Program-made: the position numbers and the translations under genes
The notes under the pieces: generated by a model
Told to the model about the DNA's origin: nothing
Database searches by the model: none
Seen by the model: only the letters and a program-made list of their open reading frames with translations
Shown here: one piece after another, positions 62,860-64,000 of the stretch
Numbering within the stretch: position 1 is the stretch's first letter
Layout: every line of letters begins with the position of its first letter
Assembly (NCBI GenBank): GCA_965228415.1
Contig: OZ245814.1
Coordinates: 1,922,001-1,986,000, forward strand
Length of the DNA stretch: 64,000 nucleotides
Origin: Agaribacillus sp965228415
GTDB lineage: Bacteria > Bacteroidota > Bacteroidia > Cytophagales > Cyclobacteriaceae
Reading direction: 5' to 3'

Positions 62860-64000
62860 TTAATCGCGTTTCTGGGCAAAAAGCCAATCCATTAAACCTG
62901 GTGTATCGCGCACCTGGTTCCAGATGTTATGCCCTGCATTTGCCAACTCATTATACAATGGATCGCCACCTGCTTCTTTCACGGCCTTTATCATATCCCT
63001 GGACAACCTTACAGGCACATTTCTATCTTTTTCACCATGAAAAGCCCACACGGGTATATCGACAATATTTTGGGCAAGTTTCGGATCGCCGCCACCACAA
63101 ATAGGTATAGCCGCTGCAAACATTTCCGGACGGGCGCATATGAAATGCCACGATCCATAACCTCCGAGCGATACCCCTAAAACATATCTTCTTTTTTCAT
63201 CTATTCCAAACTCTTGCTCGAAAGCATTGATGGCTTCAAAAACCAATAAATCTACCTTTGGATAATCGGGAATGCCTCCAAAACTTGAACCGGGAGGACA
63301 TTGCGGCACAAAAAGAAAGGCCGGGTATTTTTCTTTGTTTCCCTGTTGTGACAACATTTGAACGGGGTCAGCGGTTTCAATCTGCAAAAAATTATCCGTC
63401 CCCACTCCTCCTCCATGATGCAAACAGACAACCAGTGGATACTTCTTTTGCGGATCGTAATCCAGTGGTTTCATAAACCGATAGCCTAATGTATCTTGAT
63501 TAGAGCTTACGTAAGTCCGTGGTTCAAATGGCTCAGCTAACATTTTCGCCCTTTCAGTTCCCCTATTGGCATAGGCTATTTCCCCGATGCTTTCACTAAC
63601 TGTCAGCAACGTTGGTATCAGCATAATTAATGTTGTGAATGCCATGAGGCTATTTACCGCGTTCGGTATGATTATTTTCCCGTTTTCTCTCTTCAGCACC
63701 TTTAACTCATCCAAAAAATTCATAATAAAAAAAACAAAGACCATGCTGCCGGCTATTGAAGCCCACATATGAATTTTCACCAATATACCTTTTAACTGAA
63801 CATCTGCAGACTTAATGAGCCATATATATAATACTGCTATACCAACTTCAAAGATGAATAAGAAAATACCGCCGTTTTTCAACCAGGCTCTTTTATTTGC
63901 TTCGGAAAATATAAGGCTGATGCTATGTAAGGCGCCAGCTCCCAGGACTGAAAGATATGAGACGTTAAAAAATCTCCCCAATTCCCTTGCTACCAATAAA
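62860..64000 (-). CDS. Membrane-anchored alpha/beta hydrolase (partial, runs off window)
   Basis: The frame is open to the window edge, so the N-terminus is missing. About 150 residues with four hydrophobic segments come first (for example SVLGAGALHSISLIF, FIFEVGIAVLYIWLI, SMVFVFFIMNFL, LIMLIPTLLTV). A secreted-type alpha/beta hydrolase follows: YPLVVCLHHGGGVGTDNF (oxyanion region), nucleophile Ser in VLGVSLGGYGSW, Asp in FHGEKDRNVPV and His in NAGHNIW. The last part resembles poly(3-hydroxybutyrate)-depolymerase/phospholipase-like esterases. The fusion of a four-span membrane part to the hydrolase is unusual. Substrate unknown. Confidence 0.8.
   Translation of the reverse strand, partial: LLVARELGRFFNVSYLSVLGAGALHSISLIFSEANKRAWLKNGGIFLFIFEVGIAVLYIWLIKSADVQLKGILVKIHMWASIAGSMVFVFFIMNFLDELKVLKRENGKIIIPNAVNSLMAFTTLIMLIPTLLTVSESIGEIAYANRGTERAKMLAEPFEPRTYVSSNQDTLGYRFMKPLDYDPQKKYPLVVCLHHGGGVGTDNFLQIETADPVQMLSQQGNKEKYPAFLFVPQCPPGSSFGGIPDYPKVDLLVFEAINAFEQEFGIDEKRRYVLGVSLGGYGSWHFICARPEMFAAAIPICGGGDPKLAQNIVDIPVWAFHGEKDRNVPVRLSRDMIKAVKEAGGDPLYNELANAGHNIWNQVRDTPGLMDWLFAQKRD

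Noticed and set aside
1..64000. CRISPR arrays, tRNA/rRNA genes, insertion sequences, prophage
   Set aside because: I looked for regularly spaced direct repeats, T-loop (GGTTCGAATCC-like) motifs, transposase motifs and terminal inverted repeats and found none that hold up.

Overview
The window looks like chromosomal DNA of a Bacteroidota bacterium, most likely order Cytophagales. The evidence is a SusC/SusD pair with an upstream FecR anti-sigma factor, a Na+-translocating NQR complex, promoters of the TTTG-N19/20-TAnnTTTG type (best before ilvE and before the first PadR gene), PadR plus 'prefix-domain' FtsX/MacB-type permease units, a GldM-like domain protein, an AddAB-like nuclease/helicase pair, and almost no Shine-Dalgarno sequences except the one used for prfB recoding. 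I see no rRNA, tRNA, CRISPR array, insertion sequence or prophage.

Layout. 0.6-3.0 kb (-): three-gene SxtJ/SxtK/SxtI-like carbamoyltransferase cassette. 3.2-9.4 kb (-): overlapping AddB-like nuclease and AddA-like helicase-nuclease genes. 9.9-11.8 kb: lipoprotein, macrodomain protein and DUF502 membrane protein. 11.9-16.5 kb (-): nqrABCDE, with no nqrF next to it. 16.8-18.6 kb (-): ispH, cmk and a small lipoprotein gene with a TTG start. 18.8-22.3 kb (+): adenine deaminase, small helical protein, LolD/MacB-type ATPase, cobalamin adenosyltransferase. 22.4-27.5 kb: secreted protein, outer-membrane-like protein, MORN-repeat protein, ilvE and a hypothetical. 27.6-28.6 kb: prfB with its programmed +1 frameshift. 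28.7-31.6 kb (-): PadR regulator plus FtsX-type permease. 31.7-36.3 kb: small secreted proteins, LysR, threonine synthase, ECF sigma factor divergent from a DoxX-like protein. 36.4-40.0 kb (-): serine dehydratase beta subunit, TolC and an HlyD-type adaptor. 40.2-42.1 kb: type I pullulanase-like enzyme. 42.3-46.7 kb (-): the accessory region discussed below. 47.0-54.2 kb (-): thyA, susD, susC, fecR. 54.6-59.3 kb: DinB-like, Crp/Fnr-like, beta-lactamase-family, TIM-barrel lipoprotein and CPBP protease genes. 59.3-62.6 kb: a gene remnant, then a second PadR plus permease unit. 62.9-64.0 kb (-): membrane-anchored alpha/beta hydrolase running off the window.

The most unusual stretch is 42.3-46.7 kb. 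Two short genes missed by ordinary ORF calling start with nearly the same leader (MKTRKK..., ending in FKG/FRG) and share a 46-nt 5' leader that is 36/46 identical without gaps. Each is followed by a stem-loop 10-14 nt before the next start codon. The downstream genes encode a LolA/LolB-like secreted protein, a CarboxypepD_reg-like protein and a TlpA-type thioredoxin lipoprotein with a WCLPC site. The first peptide is out of frame exactly at its double-glycine position, in a run of four G's; one more G would give an 88-residue precursor with four cysteines in the core. The second has an open 51-codon frame with five cysteines after the leader, and the same frame resumes past two TAA codons to a cysteine-containing end. 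This looks like a double-glycine-leader, cysteine-rich exported peptide locus that is decaying, recoded or mis-sequenced. No C39-peptidase transporter or modification enzyme lies beside it.

Functional links. The NQR complex, SusCD uptake, pullulanase and glycan-type functions fit a sodium-using heterotrophic polymer degrader. The two PadR/permease units lack ATPases, and the solitary LolD/MacB-type ATPase at 20.9 kb is a possible partner. Both PadR genes have inverted repeats overlapping good promoter matches, so self-regulation is likely.
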